Origin: Rhodospirillaceae bacterium LM-1
GTDB taxonomy: Bacteria; Pseudomonadota; Alphaproteobacteria; Rhodospirillales; WMHbin7
Length of the DNA stretch: 64,000 bases
Assembly (NCBI GenBank): GCA_902725215.1
Contig: CACUVI010000028.1
Span: 175,872 to 239,871 of the forward strand
Direction: 5' to 3'
Part shown: piece after piece, positions 62,579-64,000 of the stretch
How the letters are laid out: the number at the start of each line of letters is the position of its first letter
Position numbering within the stretch: the first letter of the stretch is position 1
The notes under the pieces: model-generated
What the model was told of the DNA's origin: nothing
The model's database searches: none
Seen by the model: only the letters and a program-made list of their open reading frames with translations
Made by a program: the position numbers and the translations under genes

Positions 62579-63975
62579 TGCGGCCTGACCACTTCCCACT
62601 CACAAGCCTTGGTCATTTTACCGTCCCCTTTCGGCATTAGAAGTTGCGGATTTAAATCGTCATTGACCGGGGTGGAAAGAACATATGTCTTTCCGTCCAG
62701 ACGGAAGACCTCACCGTGTGCGTATCCTAAGTCCCACATAACACCGTTGACAGGTGTCGGCCTGCGATCTCCGTCATATTCGCCAATCTGAACATCAGGT
62801 TCAGGAGCGTCCTTTGGTAAAGCTAGGTAAGTGTCTCCGTCCTGCGCGTGTGTACATAGATTCCAGTTGTATACGTCCTGTTGGACGCCCGCATTCGAGA
62901 AATCGAAATGAGCGCGACCGGTTGAACCGCAATATTCCGTCTTTTTCCAAGGGATCCACGAGATTCTTTCTGCACTTGCTGGAATCACAGGCTCTTCTGC
63001 GCCATCGGGATTCATGAGGTGGCATAGCTTTGAGGGTACAACTGATTTAGTTATCAGGCTTCCCACGATTGGCTTTGATGAAGGATTGTCCGGATACTCA
63101 AATTTGTCCTTGGGCTGGTCCCCGATGGCGACATCCGTGCAGACACGTTTAAAGGCCCATTTTGCCATCCCAAACCGGTCTCCGCGGCTGTTCGGGCCGT
63201 ATCCTCCCCCATCTGTCTTGTCTATACCATTTTCATCCTTACCAATGTATCTACAGACTTTGACGAAGCGATCGGTTGCCAAGACGCCTGTGACACTCTC
63301 ACCCATGCAGCGTCCGCCCTTAAGATATTGCCTGGAAGCCAAATGCTTCCAGTTAACCCAAAGACTGAAGAACTCGCCTGCATCACCTCCGCACTCGCCA
63401 TAAGGCATTGCTTGATCTGTGCCCCAACGCAACCTGATCTCGGTACCGTCTCTCAGGGTGCAGTCGAAAGTATAGGGACTTGGGGTGTTGCTTTCGAACA
63501 TCGAATTAGTCGGAAGAGGGCGGATGCTAAAGGAATTGTCTAGGCAGTAGGCGGCATACTGCCCTCCGATGGAAGGCGAAAATTCTTTCGTTCTTGGAAC
63601 TGAGCGGTTCTCAAAAAAGGTGATGCGCTCCTTGTAAACTCGGTTTAGGCAAGATAGCTGATCACTGAACACCGGGGCTGCTTGCGAACATTCCTTGTTA
63701 CGAAAAACTAGCCAGTCAGCCTGTGCAGACATGAAAACCCTGGCTTCTAAATCGTTTTTCTCTAATAGGGCGGAATGTTTGCGCTTGAAGGATTCAGCCA
63801 TGCGCATGTCGAGCGCTGCCAAGTCGGCATTGGCACAAATCAGCTTCTCAATTTTGCTTGAAGCCTTGACGCAATCGAAACTGGGTTGGGCGCTGACGGG
63901 GAATGGGGGGTAAAATGTTGCAACGAACAGCAGCACCATGAAAAGGGCACCCCTTGCCCATGTCCGAAGAATCAT
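62572..63975 (-). CDS. Secreted LprI/DUF1311-like protein
   Basis: A 467-residue protein with a Sec signal peptide (MVLLFVATFYPPFPVSAQ). The N-terminal 100 residues read as an LprI-type lysozyme-inhibitor-like domain: FDCVKASSKIEKLICANADLAALDMRMAESFK, then QADWLVFRNKEC and SCLNRVYKERI. The remaining 360 residues, with many Cys and Trp, are not recognised. LprI-like domains occur in several secreted proteins; inhibitory activity is unproven. It opposes the gcv operon, overlapping its stop by 7 bases. Confidence 0.75.
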   Translation of the reverse strand: MILRTWARGALFMVLLFVATFYPPFPVSAQPSFDCVKASSKIEKLICANADLAALDMRMAESFKRKHSALLEKNDLEARVFMSAQADWLVFRNKECSQAAPVFSDQLSCLNRVYKERITFFENRSVPRTKEFSPSIGGQYAAYCLDNSFSIRPLPTNSMFESNTPSPYTFDCTLRDGTEIRLRWGTDQAMPYGECGGDAGEFFSLWVNWKHLASRQYLKGGRCMGESVTGVLATDRFVKVCRYIGKDENGIDKTDGGGYGPNSRGDRFGMAKWAFKRVCTDVAIGDQPKDKFEYPDNPSSKPIVGSLITKSVVPSKLCHLMNPDGAEEPVIPASAERISWIPWKKTEYCGSTGRAHFDFSNAGVQQDVYNWNLCTHAQDGDTYLALPKDAPEPDVQIGEYDGDRRPTPVNGVMWDLGYAHGEVFRLDGKTYVLSTPVNDDLNPQLLMPKGDGKMTKACEWEVVRPHY

Positions 63976-64000
63976 GCGTCACCCCAACGTTTACAGAAGT

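Overview
The window looks like the chromosome of a high-GC alphaproteobacterium, most likely a Rhodospirillales member of the Magnetospirillum type. This is inferred from gene content: an isc operon tail hscA-fdx-iscX, DUF3422, a split glycine decarboxylase gcvPA/gcvPB, a cytosolic chemoreceptor, EIIA-Ntr, FabI and TTGACA-17-TAAGGT-like promoters. No rRNA and no CRISPR array were seen.

Layout. (1) 1-9.1 kb: end of the isc operon; a MNT/HEPN pair; an Old-Yellow-Enzyme reductase; murA and dcd; two adjacent type II toxin-antitoxin modules (higBA and RelE/Phd) each with its own palindrome; tldD; DUF3422. (2) 9.17-22.56 kb: a 13.3-kb genomic island in the 3' half of tRNA-Phe, bounded by 48-bp direct repeats. 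It carries a type I restriction-modification locus (hsdM, hsdS, hsdR) interleaved with an Abi_2/HEPN gene, a 21-codon remnant of a probable GIY-YIG gene and a Fic gene. A replication module follows (Rep_trans-like initiator, stem-loop-rich origin-like region, small HTH gene), then an orphan gene and a tyrosine integrase. (3) 22.6-29.2 kb: an accessory cluster of small secreted proteins and lipoproteins, a ricin-type lectin, a tiny membrane protein, a LuxR-type regulator and a 5'-nucleotidase. At least five promoter regions here share a G/C-armed, A/T-centred palindrome, suggesting a local regulon. (4) 29.2-39.4 kb: a 3202-residue FecR/RTX-repeat protein behind a long AT-rich leader containing a consensus CRP/FNR-type site. 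(5) 39.4-50.4 kb: housekeeping and transport genes (DUF2459, HDAC-family hydrolase, aroC, fabI, EIIA-Ntr, an RND pump with adaptor, DUF2892, a cation diffusion facilitator, pdxH, a glycine-zipper lipoprotein). (6) 50.6-51.7 kb: tRNA-Val(CAC) and tRNA-Thr(CGT); the Thr gene is split by an exactly 900-bp insertion carrying one gene and no recombinase. (7) 51.7-57.8 kb: methyltransferase-like protein, universal stress protein, YgiQ radical-SAM protein, chemoreceptor, GNAT and thioredoxin. (8) 57.9-62.6 kb: glycine riboswitch and the gcvT-gcvH-gcvPA-gcvPB operon, then a secreted LprI-like protein read towards it.

The most unusual signals are the shared palindrome of the 22.6-29.2 kb cluster, the composite defence and replication island in tRNA-Phe, the single-gene 900-bp insertion in tRNA-Thr, and the giant protein with its CRP-type site and slippage-prone repeats. 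All functions are read from motifs by eye; no database search was possible.
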